Shown here one piece after another: positions 1 to 7,895 of a stretch of 64,000 bases of DNA. The notes beneath the pieces were generated by a model that was given only the letters and a program-made list of their open reading frames with translations, had not been told where the DNA came from and did no database searches. The DNA comes from Tractidigestivibacter scatoligenes (GTDB lineage: Bacteria; Actinomycetota; Coriobacteriia; Coriobacteriales; Atopobiaceae): the NCBI RefSeq assembly GCF_001494635.1, contig NZ_LOJF01000001.1, forward strand, positions 806,001 through 870,000, given 5' to 3'. Made by a program: the position numbers and the translations under genes. Within the stretch, counting starts at the first letter, position 1, and the number at the start of each line of letters is the position of its first letter.

Positions 1-964
1 GCGCCAGGCGGAACGCCTTCCCCTGCGCCTCGGTGCGCAGCGCGGGCGCGAACTCCTGGATCGTGTCCTCGGTCGACATGACCTTCCTGAACACCGTGCA
101 GTCGCCCTTGCCGAAGGGGATGGGCACCCGCCTGCCGTCGGCGGCCCTGTCCTGGTCGAACATCACGTCGGAGAGGGACACGCGCATCTTGCCCGCGTCA
201 ACCTCGTTGATGAGCGCGTCGTAGGCGAGGTCCACCGACTGCACTGCGTCCACCGCGTCCGCGAACACCGACTGGCCGTAGGGCGAGAAGTCCACCCTCG
301 TGTTCGGCACCGCCGGCCGCACGATGCCGAAGGTGGGGAATAAGGATCCCGTCTCCACCTCGGGCGCCACGTTCGGCACGCTGACCTCGCGCCCGTCCTT
401 GTCGAAGCAAACAGTCCTTATGTGATAAGTGCCAGCGGGTCCGAGTACGTGCATCTGCAGCTGGTCGAGAAGCGCGCCGCGCGAGAAGCACCTCGTTACG
501 AACGCGCACTCCCTCACGCCCTCCGCGTCCCACGACAGCGGCACCACCATGCGCGCGTCGTAGTGACGCACGCGCACCAGGCGCCGCCCCACGTCGAGCC
601 ACACGGCGAAAGCCCCGGTCCCCAGGCCGAACGCTCGCACGACGGTCTCCTGCGCCCTTCCCCAGAAGTTCGTGGACGAGAAGAACGAGCCGAGCCAGTC
701 GGCGCACTCCCGGCTCTCGCAGGCCACGACGGTCTTCTCGTCCAGGAGCAGAGACCCCCACTCCCGGCACACCCGCATGGCCGGCATGATCGTGCGCCGA
801 TGCACCTGGTACACCCGCCCGAACCCATCGGTGTCACGATAGTCGTAGAACTCCCCGACGGCCCGCATCCACGAGTCCCACTCCCTAACGTGGGGCTCCA
901 TCTCCTCCAGCGCCCTCGTCGAGTATCCCGCTTCGCGCAGGTACGACCTCACGTACTCCGACAT
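1..964 (-). CDS. phage portal protein, C-terminus cut by window edge
   Basis: On the minus strand the frame is open from an ATG at 964 to the window edge (321 codons), with a GGAGGGAGA ribosome site at 973-981, eight bases before the start. The translation has the look of SPP1 Gp6-like portal proteins, the dodecameric ring at a phage head vertex through which DNA is packaged: an aromatic, acidic N-terminus (EYVRSYLREAGYSTRALEEM), then GTGAFAVWLD, ETGSLFPTFGIVRPAVPN and SPYGQSVFADAVDAVQSVDL, followed by a segment with DQDRAADGRRVPIPFGKGD. Family assignment is from recognised motifs and from the nearby terminase remnant, not from a search. The frame has no internal stop, so this copy is intact as far as seen, but the surrounding phage genes are broken. 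Confidence 0.75.
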   Translation of the reverse strand, partial: MSEYVRSYLREAGYSTRALEEMEPHVREWDSWMRAVGEFYDYRDTDGFGRVYQVHRRTIMPAMRVCREWGSLLLDEKTVVACESRECADWLGSFFSSTNFWGRAQETVVRAFGLGTGAFAVWLDVGRRLVRVRHYDARMVVPLSWDAEGVRECAFVTRCFSRGALLDQLQMHVLGPAGTYHIRTVCFDKDGREVSVPNVAPEVETGSLFPTFGIVRPAVPNTRVDFSPYGQSVFADAVDAVQSVDLAYDALINEVDAGKMRVSLSDVMFDQDRAADGRRVPIPFGKGDCTVFRKVMSTEDTIQEFAPALRTEAQGKAFRLA

Positions 965-1120
965 CCGGTATGTCTCCCTCCGATGCCGTCATGCATGCCT
1001 GCTCCCTTTCGTTTTTCATCGTCGCAAGTGCGAATTAATCTGGTCACGTTGTCGTTTGAATTGACGTATCTCAGTCGAGCTACGAAGCTCTTTCCGAGTT
1101 ACTCAGAGGAGGTGTTCGTG

Positions 1121-1557
1121 GTGAGCAATGACGTCAAGAACGGCGAGCAGAACAGGGAAGTTCTCGGCCAGAAGAAGATGGTTCAGGCGCTCGACGCGCA
1201 ATCCAACCATGTGTGCTGGCAGATAGCTAAGTGCATCGCGGCTGGCCTCGTCACGGGACTCGGCGTCTTGCCCGCCGCCCTCCCAGCGAACCTCCCCAGT
1301 GTTGCTTACGCGCAGGTGCGCATGGTTGTCTAATCGCCCGCCCCGGCTGGCGCAACGTGAAGTCCAACCAGGTACAGACTACTGCGGAGTTGCCCTCGTC
1401 AGCGATATCGTCGCAGTTGTGTTTAAAACGGTGGGTGAAAGCTGCCAGCATCGCCATCGAGAAGATTTCTCGGGTGACCCTCACGAAGGTCAACCAGCAC
1501 ATGGGCTTCCGCGTCGTTGCCAAGTTTGACGAGCAGGGAAGTCTTCAACCTTGGTAA
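1121..1557 (+). pseudogene. remnant of a secreted protein: signal peptide then frameshift
   Basis: A GTG at 1121 follows a good AGAGGAGG site (1105-1112). The 70-codon frame to the TAA at 1331-1333 encodes a charged N-terminus, a hydrophobic stretch (IAAGLVTGLGVLPAALPA) and a plausible signal-peptidase site after SVAYA. It then ends abruptly just past the cleavage point. A neighbouring frame stays open to 1557 and has coding-like composition near its end (KISRVTLTKVNQHMGF, RVVAKFDEQG). The simplest reading is a secreted-protein gene broken by a frameshift near 1320. A genuine 70-residue exported peptide cannot be excluded. I do not recognise the family. Confidence 0.4.
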
Positions 1558-1637
1558 GGCGGCGCCACTCATTGGTGGGACTGGTTAGTGACGATCTCGA
1601 TGCATCCACGACCAACGTGATATCTCATAAAGCGATG

Positions 1638-1664
1638 GAGCTCTTCCTCTTGAAGGAAGAGCTC
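1638..1664. repeat. perfect 11-bp inverted repeat with 5-nt loop
   Basis: GAGCTCTTCCT at 1638-1648 and AGGAAGAGCTC at 1654-1664 are exact reverse complements around CTTGA. It lies 54 bases before the DUF4268 gene. No T-run follows, so it is not a textbook terminator. It also sits inside a short open frame, so the symmetry may be incidental. Confidence 0.5.
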
Positions 1665-1717
1665 GTGAAAGTGAAAATCGAGTAATCGGAGAATAACGGG
1701 AATGGCGGACAGCGCGA

Positions 1718-2653
1718 ATGAACAAGAAGTACAACCTTGGCAAACTGGATGAGGTAGACCTGCGTACGGTTTGGCCGCACGAAGCCCATGACTTCACGAA
1801 GTGGCTGTCGGAAGATGAGAACCTGAATTCACTTGGGCTCTCCGTTGGCATGGAACTTGAGCTTGTCGAGACGGAGTCCTCAGTGGGGTCATTCAATGCC
1901 GACATCCTTGCGAGAGAGAGCGGAACAGGGCGAACAGTCATCATCGAAAACCAGCTTGAGGAGACCAACCACGACCATCTGGGAAAGATAATCACCTACG
2001 CCGCGGGTAAGGGTGCAGACGTTGTCATCTGGGTCGTGAAACATGCGCGGGATGAGCATCGTAAAGCTATCGAGTGGCTGAACGAACGCACTGACGACAA
2101 CCTCGGTTTCTTCCTCGTGGAAATTGAGCTTTTGTCCATTGGGAGCTCACTTCCCGCGCCACGCTTCAACGTCGTGGAGCAGCCGAACGAATGGGCTAGG
2201 ACAATTAAGCTTAGCGAGGGGCTCAATGATACTGAACGTATCAAGCTCTCTTATTGGACTATGTACAACGACATTGCGGAGAAGTCGCCTGAATTCCTCA
2301 AGGCTTTTCGCCCGCACAAGCCGGCTGCGCAGCATTGGTCGGACCTTAGCTGCGGGTCTTCTGCATATCACATCGCTCTGCTCATAAACACACAGAGGAA
2401 CAAAATTGGTGTTGAATTCTGTGTACCAGGCGACAAGGCGATAGGCCGTAAGGCAATCGAGAACGCTTCGACATTCGAGGACCGCCTTGACCTCAAAGCG
2501 GAACCGTACGAAGCCAAGAAGGCCTCGGGCCTTCGCTTCTTTAAGGAGAATTGCAAAATAAAGGGTAATGAAAAATCCTGGCCTGGCTATATAAAGCAGC
2601 AGCTAGGATGGGCTCTCGCCATGCGCGAGGTCATCGACGAGCTCGGTCTGTAA
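1718..2653 (+). CDS. DUF4268 domain protein (nuclease-like N-terminal fold)
   Basis: This 311-residue protein begins MNKKYNLGKLDEVDLR and carries a segment typical of DUF4268 proteins: FNADILARESGTGRTVIIEN, then QLEETNHDHLGKIITYAAG. D62 and the E77-N-Q79 triad resemble the metal-binding core of a PD-(D/E)XK nuclease fold, as in NucS-like domains. The C-terminal third (FCVPGDKAIGRKAIE, DRLDLKAEPYEA) is the DUF4268 part. Such proteins are often found near mobile or defence DNA, but their biochemical role is not established. It is on the opposite strand to, and between, two blocks of phage remnants, and its base composition is visibly more AT-rich than its neighbours, which suggests separate acquisition. 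The ribosome site is weak. Confidence 0.8.
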   Translation: MNKKYNLGKLDEVDLRTVWPHEAHDFTKWLSEDENLNSLGLSVGMELELVETESSVGSFNADILARESGTGRTVIIENQLEETNHDHLGKIITYAAGKGADVVIWVVKHARDEHRKAIEWLNERTDDNLGFFLVEIELLSIGSSLPAPRFNVVEQPNEWARTIKLSEGLNDTERIKLSYWTMYNDIAEKSPEFLKAFRPHKPAAQHWSDLSCGSSAYHIALLINTQRNKIGVEFCVPGDKAIGRKAIENASTFEDRLDLKAEPYEAKKASGLRFFKENCKIKGNEKSWPGYIKQQLGWALAMREVIDELGL

Positions 2654-2657
2654 CGTT

Positions 2658-2870
2658 CTAGGCTTCGCACGCACCGCGCAGGACGTCGTCCATCATGGTG
2701 TACCTCACCATGTCGACGCTGTGATCGTTCCTATCGGGAATCTCGTCCGCCCAGGTCCCGTCGCGGTCGCGCCCGAACTCCTCCAGTCTGAGCTCCTCAT
2801 GGGCCAGCGGGCATCGAACGGGGCTATCACAATCTTGCGCATTCCAAGCTGCCGATGCGGCTGAGCTCTT
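2658..2870 (-). pseudogene. phage terminase large subunit, C-terminal remnant, frameshifted
   Basis: Read on the minus strand, two overlapping frames join into a terminase large-subunit tail. One gives RKIVIAPFDAR; the other continues as EEFGRDRDGTWADEIPDRND then HSVDMVRYTMMDD before the stop at 2658. The pattern of an acidic DG-W-DEIPD-NDH-DA-RYA-DD string is characteristic of the C-terminal nuclease domain of phage terminases. A shift between the two frames near 2810 and the absence of the ATPase part show that it is not functional. In an intact phage the terminase gene lies just upstream of the portal gene, which fits the orientation here. Confidence 0.7.
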
Positions 2871-2897
2871 CCCATACAACTTCGCGCGGTGCTCGTG

Positions 2898-3010
2898 GGG
2901 ACCTTGCCGAACGGGGTCGGCACGCACCCGTCGCCCTATCCTGGTCGAACGTCGTGCGGAGAGGAATATTCGTATCTCACCCGAATCGCCCCGTTGATGA
3001 GCGGGCAGTG
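2898..3010 (-). pseudogene. eroded second copy of a portal-gene segment
   Basis: The DNA here aligns with positions 105-230 inside the portal gene at the window start: both have TTGCCGAA-GGG, GGCAC, CCGTCG, CCCT-TCCTGGTCGAAC, GGAGAGG and CGTTGATGAGCG in the same order. This copy has two small deletions and shifted frames, so it is non-coding. It sits upstream of the terminase remnant, the reverse of normal phage order, which implies rearrangement or overlap of two related prophages. Confidence 0.7.
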
Positions 3011-3318
3011 GGGGAGGCCATACGTTCTGTTTGTAAGACACCATGTAGGACACCAGCGCCGTACGTCCTGACAACGAGTGGCAGGGGTAGTGTCAAACGC
3101 AGGAATCGATGCACTAGAGCTCAAATGCGCAGCCCCAGCTCCCCGCTCACTCCGTTCTGCTCCTTTATTCGCAGGTCAGAGTACCTGACGGAACCTTCCT
3201 TGCTTCAGTTATAAGGGTGTTGCCCCCTAGTCGATTCGACTTGCTCCGTTTTGGCCCTCGTCTGCCTCCGAAGACAGACTTGGAGAGGGAATGGTCTTGC
3301 GAGGAGTCGTGCGTGCTG
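3011..3318. other. 308-bp stretch without a convincing gene
   Basis: No intact gene is visible. On the minus strand between about 3112 and 3198 there is a short coding-like run (SVRYSDLRIKEQNGVSGELG) bounded by stops, probably another scrap of the decayed prophage. I see no promoter or terminator that I would defend. Confidence 0.4.
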
Positions 3319-4188
3319 TCACCGCCATTCGGCATGGCTCGCCCCGAGCAGCGACGCCAAAACCTCAAGAGCCTCTGGAATGTCCTTGCCGTCCTCCAAC
3401 TGATTGCTGGAGCCTCGCGCGGCAAGCGCGGCATGGAACTCGTCGCTCGCGAGCGCCCGCTCCACCATACTGTCATCTGCCACGATTGTGGGTCCCAGCA
3501 GCCAGCTCGCGGAAGCTTCCTCGGTTACGTCGCGGTAGTCCTGCTCGGGCGCGTTGTCACTCATGTCCACCAGATCGCTGCACCACCTGCCACCCCATTC
3601 GTCATCGACTGGCCCCATTGCGTAGAGAAGCACGGTGGGGTCGATGCGCCCGAACTCGTATCTCCCGTGCCAGCGGTACACATTGGAGATAGGTCCCTGT
3701 CTTCTGTCCACGAACTCGTGCCTCGTGCGGTTCACCGCGAAGTGCCAGCTCCGCACGCGCAGGTCGAACGGCCCGGTATATTCCTCGTCGAATATGTCGC
3801 CTCGCTCCTCGGAATGAAGGTAATCACTACAACTGTGGCCCCTGGCCTCATCGAAGTGCCCCGTCACGTTCTCGAAGCGGCTTAGTATGTCCTCATAAGG
3901 GTAGCCGTCGAACTTCGCGAACAGCCTGCGCGAGCGCTCGTCGTCGAAGGAGTCTTCGGTCCAGTAGTCGCCGACGTAGATGACCGTGTCGCCATGCCAA
4001 GGACCCGCAATCATCGTGCACGCTGCGTCTGTCATCGGCTGCGCGACCGCTGTGGAGCACCCCAGTGTGAAGCCGGAGTCCCCGAACGGCTCGTCGTCTA
4101 TGTACTCACGCTTGTCCGGGTTTGCCCAGATGTAGTACTGGCCCGTCCCTCTCGCCCCCGTTCGTTTCGGTGCGTCATCCATCCACAT
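3319..4188 (-). CDS. hypothetical protein, aromatic and acidic, 289 residues
   Basis: The start ATG at 4188 (MWMDDAPKRTG) has a weak GAGAGA site and places the gene back to back with the next gene, separated by a 78-bp divergent promoter region. The longer upstream frame is not supported because it would overlap that region. The protein is rich in D, E, W and Y (YYIWANPDKREYIDDEPFGD, WTEDSFDDERSRRLFAKFDG), has no signal peptide or membrane segment, and matches no family I recognise. Soluble acidic proteins of this kind in accessory DNA are often immunity proteins, but nothing here proves that. Confidence 0.6.
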   Translation of the reverse strand: MWMDDAPKRTGARGTGQYYIWANPDKREYIDDEPFGDSGFTLGCSTAVAQPMTDAACTMIAGPWHGDTVIYVGDYWTEDSFDDERSRRLFAKFDGYPYEDILSRFENVTGHFDEARGHSCSDYLHSEERGDIFDEEYTGPFDLRVRSWHFAVNRTRHEFVDRRQGPISNVYRWHGRYEFGRIDPTVLLYAMGPVDDEWGGRWCSDLVDMSDNAPEQDYRDVTEEASASWLLGPTIVADDSMVERALASDEFHAALAARGSSNQLEDGKDIPEALEVLASLLGASHAEWR

Positions 4189-4266
4189 TCTCTCATTGGC
4201 CCCGGTGTGGGGAAAGAGGCTGGTAGAATGCACTGTTGATACGTGAGGCGAGGGGAGGAAGATGCG

Positions 4267-4851
4267 ATGTCGCGCATAGGATGCCCCTGTGGCAACGACG
4301 TTCGTCAGAACGACCTCGACAGCGTGTGGCTCTTTGTGGCGGACTCGCTCATGGACGAGCTGGCCGATAGCCAAGCGTTCTTCAGCCTCGAGTGCCGCGC
4401 CGGCGAGAAATCAGAAGTTTGGCACTGCAAGGAGTGCGACCGGCTCATCATTCTCGATGACGACCGCAAATACGTTACACGCTTCATGAGAAGAGTCAGC
4501 AGTGGTACGCCACCCGTTGGGCCTGATGCCCACCGTGGTGTGCTCTACAACGAGGAGCTTTTCTTTGACGAGGTTGACGAGTACCTTACGGAGAAGGCCG
4601 ACCGAGGCGAGGCGCCCGACTACGAGTTCTTTGATGCCGAGTACGCCTGTGGCAACCCACTCCTCACGCCCCGCATCATAAGCAGAGAGGCATTCGACAA
4701 TCCCTCGAAGTCCTTCGGGAACTGGTATCGTGCCGAGCTCTCGGAGACATCCCTTGCGATTTTCGATCGGGATGACGTTGCGTATGCTCACCCTTTGAAG
4801 CAATGGCTCGTGAGCCCCGAGGACATGGCCACGCTCGCGCGCCACGATTGA
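4267..4851 (+). CDS. hypothetical protein with two Cys pairs, 194 residues
   Basis: The ATG at 4267 follows a GGGGAGGAAG site. The N-terminus (MSRIGCPCGNDVRQND) and a second pair (WHCKECDRLIILDDD, near residue 57) form a likely zinc ribbon split by an acidic helical segment. The rest is acidic and aromatic (NEELFFDEVDEYLTEKA). Similar short zinc-ribbon proteins are found as orphan genes near toxin or phage islands; I cannot name the family with certainty. It is transcribed divergently from the gene at 3319-4188. Confidence 0.6.
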   Translation: MSRIGCPCGNDVRQNDLDSVWLFVADSLMDELADSQAFFSLECRAGEKSEVWHCKECDRLIILDDDRKYVTRFMRRVSSGTPPVGPDAHRGVLYNEELFFDEVDEYLTEKADRGEAPDYEFFDAEYACGNPLLTPRIISREAFDNPSKSFGNWYRAELSETSLAIFDRDDVAYAHPLKQWLVSPEDMATLARHD

Positions 4852-4921
4852 CGCCCAGTTGTCCCGTGTTGGCGAGCGGGATGTACTGGATGCTGTGGAC
4901 CTCGGGCCGTAGCTGCGCAGA

Positions 4922-5155
4922 GTGGTGACGCTATGCGAGTCAGGCACGGCTTTGGAAGCTACTTGGGAACTTAGGAAGTCATACCTTCCAGAGTTCCTAA
5001 GTAGGTTGAGGGTCGCGTGTAACTGCGAGGTCGCCAAGGCTTCTGGCACGTCGACCAAGACGGCGCTGCGATACATCAAGGCATTGCTCAACGAGGGCTT
5101 GCTGGAGCACATCGGGGCCAAGAACGGCCCGAAGAGGCGTTATCGCCCAAGCTGA
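4922..5155 (+). CDS. small winged-helix-like protein or C-terminal fragment
   Basis: A 77-codon frame from GTG 4922 encodes a helix-turn-helix-like segment (EVAKASGTSTKTALRYIKAL) followed by a wing (NEGLLEHIGAKNGPKRRYRP). This resembles the C-terminal winged helix found at the end of Fic or AlbA-type proteins. No clear ribosome site is present, and the N-terminal part is poorly conserved in look, so it may be the tail of a lost gene. Confidence 0.4.
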   Translation: MVTLCESGTALEATWELRKSYLPEFLSRLRVACNCEVAKASGTSTKTALRYIKALLNEGLLEHIGAKNGPKRRYRPS

Positions 5156-5210
5156 CGGCGCAACAGGGCTAGACCTTCAGTCGGGAGACTATGGACCAGA
5201 TCGTGCGCGG

Positions 5211-5244
5211 TGAGCTCAGGAAGTACGCCGGCGCGCGGTAGGGG
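5211..5244 (+). repeat. 34-bp direct repeat, copy 1 (possible attachment site)
   Basis: This copy matches 5739-5772 with one mismatch. It encodes the end of a short frame, ELRKYAGAR followed by a stop. The two copies bracket the truncated ferredoxin gene. Confidence 0.75.
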
Positions 5245-5437
5245 AGGGCCGCTCGCATCGCAACGTCCCTAGGGTCTCTCGCCCACGCCAGCCCCCGCAT
5301 AGAATGTGACGAGAGAAGTATCCGTCCCGCCTCAACTCCGCGGCGCCTTAGAATGTGGGGGCGCGTGAAGCGAGGAGGTCTGCGAGGTCATCGGGCGGAT
5401 CGAGCGGCGCGAGCATGGCAACTTCACAAGGCACGCC

Positions 5438-5713
5438 ATGCCCTACTTCACGTCGCGAGTTGCCCTTCCCGAGTACGAGAAGATGCGCAAGACGTCCCAC
5501 TTCACGCTGGACGATACCTGCATTGGCTGCGGTCTCTGCGCGAGGAAGTGCCCCGACAAGGCCATCGAGATGAGGGATGGGCGGCCCGTCTGGGTGAAGG
5601 AGCGCTGCATCATGTGCCTGGGCTGTCTGCACCGCTGCCCCAAGTTCGCCATCCAATACGACGACAGGACCCGCGAGCACGGCCAGTACCGGCACCCGGG
5701 AACGAGGGTGTGA
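5438..5713 (+). CDS. EFR1-type ferredoxin, N-terminal flavodoxin domain missing
   Basis: The 91-residue frame encodes the C-terminal half of EFR1-family proteins: MPYFTSRVALPEYEKMRKTS, then two 4Fe-4S motifs, CIGCGLCARKCP and CIMCLGCLHRCP. Each has the CxxCxxCxxxCP arrangement that binds a [4Fe-4S] cluster. Full-length EFR1 proteins have about 260 residues with a flavodoxin-like N-terminal domain. Here the homologous reading extends only about 20 codons upstream of the ATG (EEVCEVIGRIERREHGNFTR) before an in-frame TGA near 5369. It is therefore a 5'-truncated gene, perhaps still making a small ferredoxin from the ATG at 5438, and it lies between 34-bp direct repeats. Confidence 0.7.
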   Translation: MPYFTSRVALPEYEKMRKTSHFTLDDTCIGCGLCARKCPDKAIEMRDGRPVWVKERCIMCLGCLHRCPKFAIQYDDRTREHGQYRHPGTRV

Positions 5714-5738
5714 TTCGGGGCGCTTTACCGCGCGGGGA

Positions 5739-5772
5739 TGAGCTCAGGAAGTACGCCGACGCGCGGTAGGGG
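5739..5772 (+). repeat. 34-bp direct repeat, copy 2
   Basis: Same sequence as 5211-5244 with one change, again spelling ELRKYADAR and a stop. Repeating the 3' end of a reading frame at both ends of an insert is the pattern left by site-specific integration at a gene end; here the interval is only about 530 bp, so an alternative is simple tandem duplication. Confidence 0.75.
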
Positions 5773-5849
5773 GTTGTCTATTGTTCTGCACGCCCTTCGC
5801 TAGAATATGATGTACCAGCACTGCATTTAGCATCTGGGAGTCCTGTGTT

Positions 5850-5875
5850 CCGGCAGCTGCAACTGCCGGGCTTTT
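5850..5875 (+). terminator. candidate intrinsic terminator
   Basis: CCGGCAG (5850-5856) pairs with CTGCCGG (5863-5869) around a six-base loop and is followed by GCTTTT. It lies after the ferredoxin remnant and before the Fic gene. Confidence 0.5.
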
Positions 5876-5919
5876 AGCCGGACGCCCTAATACCGGTCGT
5901 ACTCGTGCGAGGCGGCGCC

Positions 5920-6555
5920 ATGACGCTCAAGAACAAGCTCGACGCCTCCGACGAGGTAGAACTCGCCCATGAGGAGGAGCGCGTGTCGAAGCTGGCCGCT
6001 CTCGCCCTCTACCGCGATGGGACGCTGGACACACTTGTTCCGGGTACCTTCTCCGCGCTCAAGACCATCCACGTGGCCCTTTTTGGTGATATCTACGACT
6101 TTGCGGGCAGGATTCGCACGGTGAACCTAGCGAAGGGCAACTTCCGATTTGCCTCTGCAATCTATCTTGAGTCTGCTATCAGGTCAATCGAGACTATGCC
6201 GCAAGAAAACTTTGACCAGATTGTCGAGAAGTACGTCGAGATGAACATTGCCCATCCCTTCCGCGAGGGCAACGGGCGCTCGGAGCGCATATGGCTTGAC
6301 CACATGTTCCGTCGCGAGCTTGGCCGCACGGTCGACTGGAGTCGCATTGGGCGTGAAGACTATCTGCTCGCAATGGATTGCAGTCCCGTGCGCGACCTCG
6401 AGATTAAGGCGCTTCTCGGGCAGGCGCTCTCGGACGACCTGCGCAGCGTCGCGCTTCTCGTCCGCAGCGTCGACGCCTCGTACGCCTACGAGGGCTATGA
6501 CGCTTATCGGGCCGAGGATCTGGGCTCCGACGGGGCCTCGGGAGTCGTGCGGTGA
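5920..6555 (+). CDS. Fic/DOC family protein (likely AMP-transferase)
   Basis: The 211-residue protein starts at ATG 5920 with GAGGCGG eight bases upstream. It holds the Fic signature HPFREGNGRSER with the catalytic histidine at residue 112, and the preceding flap region (DIYDFAGRIRTVNLAKGNFR) that is standard for the fold. Fic proteins transfer AMP or a related group from a nucleotide to a target hydroxyl, and many act as toxins. I see no adjacent small antitoxin gene upstream and no obvious inhibitory S/T-xxx-E-G/N helix, so how it is controlled is unknown. The C-terminal 30 residues (YEGYDAYRAEDLGSDG) are low in structure. It is a single gene bounded by a terminator-like hairpin and a palindromic element. 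Confidence 0.85.
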   Translation: MTLKNKLDASDEVELAHEEERVSKLAALALYRDGTLDTLVPGTFSALKTIHVALFGDIYDFAGRIRTVNLAKGNFRFASAIYLESAIRSIETMPQENFDQIVEKYVEMNIAHPFREGNGRSERIWLDHMFRRELGRTVDWSRIGREDYLLAMDCSPVRDLEIKALLGQALSDDLRSVALLVRSVDASYAYEGYDAYRAEDLGSDGASGVVR

Positions 6556-6601
6556 GGTTGGGGTTCTCGTGCCGCCTTGTGTGCCGTGCGCGTACTCGGT
6601 C

Positions 6602-6689
6602 CGCGGAGAATAGCTCCTTTTTCTTAAACGGACTCTGCATTTGCCCAGTTGGCGGGGAGTCGAGTTAAGAAAAGGAGCTAAACTCCGCG
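6602..6689. repeat. palindromic element, TTTGCCCAGTTGGC core, copy 1
   Basis: Long imperfect arms at 6602-6627 and 6665-6689 (CGCGGAGAATAGCTCC against GGAGCTAAACTCCGCG) enclose a core TTTGCCCAGTTGGC at 6640-6653 and an inner GACTC/GAGTC stem. The same arms and core recur inverted at 8976-9070, and the core with different arms at 61961 and 62293. The element fills most of the gap between the Fic gene and the following operon. Confidence 0.85.
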
Positions 6690-6876
6690 ATGCGGACGGC
6701 GTCGGGGGTGGCCTTCTCGTTTGGGGGTGTCTGGCATCTTCCCAGTACAACGAACCTGGTGCTATTGCTTCCCGCGTCCGTCCTGCGTTTCAGGTGCCTT
6801 TATTAATGTCGTGTGGGCGATAAATAATACAGCCAGTTGGGTTCTTCGTCATCTAGCGGTGAGGAGGGCGCGGGGT

Positions 6877-7323
6877 ATGGGCTGCTTGTTCGAGTGGCGT
6901 TGCAGAGACTGCGGTGCCGGTGAGAGCTTCTTTTGCGGCGGGGGTTTCTCTGACTTCAATCCAGCGGATGCGGTAGAGCAATCCAAGTGTGGTGACTTCG
7001 GGCCAGCTCTTAAGGCTCTACTTGGAAACGGCATCCCCGAGGGATGGTCGGTTCTGCGAGAGAATTCTTACTACGAGTGCCCCTTCTGCGGAGGGGTGGT
7101 TTTGGGTACCTCATTGCAGATCGAGGACGGAAGCAATGGGTGGCTTGAGTATCACGCCATCCCCGACAAATGCCCCTCGTGCGGAGAATCGCTGCAGGCT
7201 GGAGAGTGCATGCCTCCCATGAGCGAGGGAAAGCTATCCGCCCGTTGCGAAGGCTTTGCTTCTACGGAGTGTCCCAAGTGCGGCAGCAAGAATGTCTCGA
7301 CCTCTTACGGATCCTGGGATTGA
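6877..7323 (+). CDS. zinc-ribbon protein, first gene of a three-gene operon
   Basis: ATG 6877 follows GAGGAGG (6861-6867). The 148-residue product has four CxxC pairs: CRDCG near residue 8, CPFCG near 70, CPSCG near 101 and CPKCG near 132, with the last two spaced as in rubredoxin-like zinc ribbons. It probably folds around two zinc ions and is cytosolic. No named family is evident. The stop codon is followed within a few bases by the ribosome site of the next gene, so the three genes at 6877-8914 are likely co-transcribed and translationally coupled. Confidence 0.7.
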   Translation: MGCLFEWRCRDCGAGESFFCGGGFSDFNPADAVEQSKCGDFGPALKALLGNGIPEGWSVLRENSYYECPFCGGVVLGTSLQIEDGSNGWLEYHAIPDKCPSCGESLQAGECMPPMSEGKLSARCEGFASTECPKCGSKNVSTSYGSWD

Positions 7324-7337
7324 GGAGGGCGGTCGGC

Positions 7338-7895
7338 ATGGCGGAGAATGACGCGCGCGATGGCGAGACTTGGTACCAGTTTGGCTTCCCCGAGCCCGAG
7401 CGTGAGGAGTACCTGGCGCTGCAGGCCGAGAGACCCACGGAGGTTGGTCCGGCGGACAGGCGGACGCTGCTCGAGGGGTTCGACTTTCTCGTGTTGGTCT
7501 CCCACTCGTTTTTCTGTATTGGCGAGCGCCCGGTCATCGTGATCTGGAGGCGGAACGTGGCCGTGGACGTGATTGTCCGAAGCGCCGATTGCACGGTTGA
7601 CCAGCGCCGGACTCTTAAGGGTGCGGCTGCTGAGAAGCTCTTGTCCGCGGTGCTGACAACCCATGCGGACACCTGGACGGAGCCGTTTGAGCCCAAGGAG
7701 CTCGTGCTTGATGGCTACAGCTGGGATATGACGGTGTGTGCGGTGAGTCGGTACTTCGATTGTTGTGGGGACAACGCTGCTCCGCGCGAGATGGCCGAGC
7801 TCCTGCGTGCCGTCGCGGATGCGGGGCTGCCGCTTGCGTGGGATGGGGAAGAGGTTGCGTTTGCGCACGGTAACGGGAAGGGGGACCGCGAATGA
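7338..7895 (+). CDS. hypothetical protein, second gene of operon
   Basis: ATG 7338 lies ten bases after a GAGGAGG site that begins right after the upstream stop codon. The 185-residue protein is soluble and acidic, with a beta-rich middle (FDFLVLVSHSFF, GERPVIVIWRRNVAVDVIV) and a Cys pair in YFDCCGD. I do not recognise it. Its stop codon overlaps the start of the serpin-like gene (ATGA at 7892-7895), which argues that the two products are made together. Confidence 0.65.
   Translation: MAENDARDGETWYQFGFPEPEREEYLALQAERPTEVGPADRRTLLEGFDFLVLVSHSFFCIGERPVIVIWRRNVAVDVIVRSADCTVDQRRTLKGAAAEKLLSAVLTTHADTWTEPFEPKELVLDGYSWDMTVCAVSRYFDCCGDNAAPREMAELLRAVADAGLPLAWDGEEVAFAHGNGKGDRE

Noticed and set aside
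422-1120. Long plus-strand open frame upstream of the signal-peptide gene
   Set aside because: It is antisense to the portal gene, has shadow-like composition (His/Arg/Pro-rich), and the good ribosome site is at 1105-1112.
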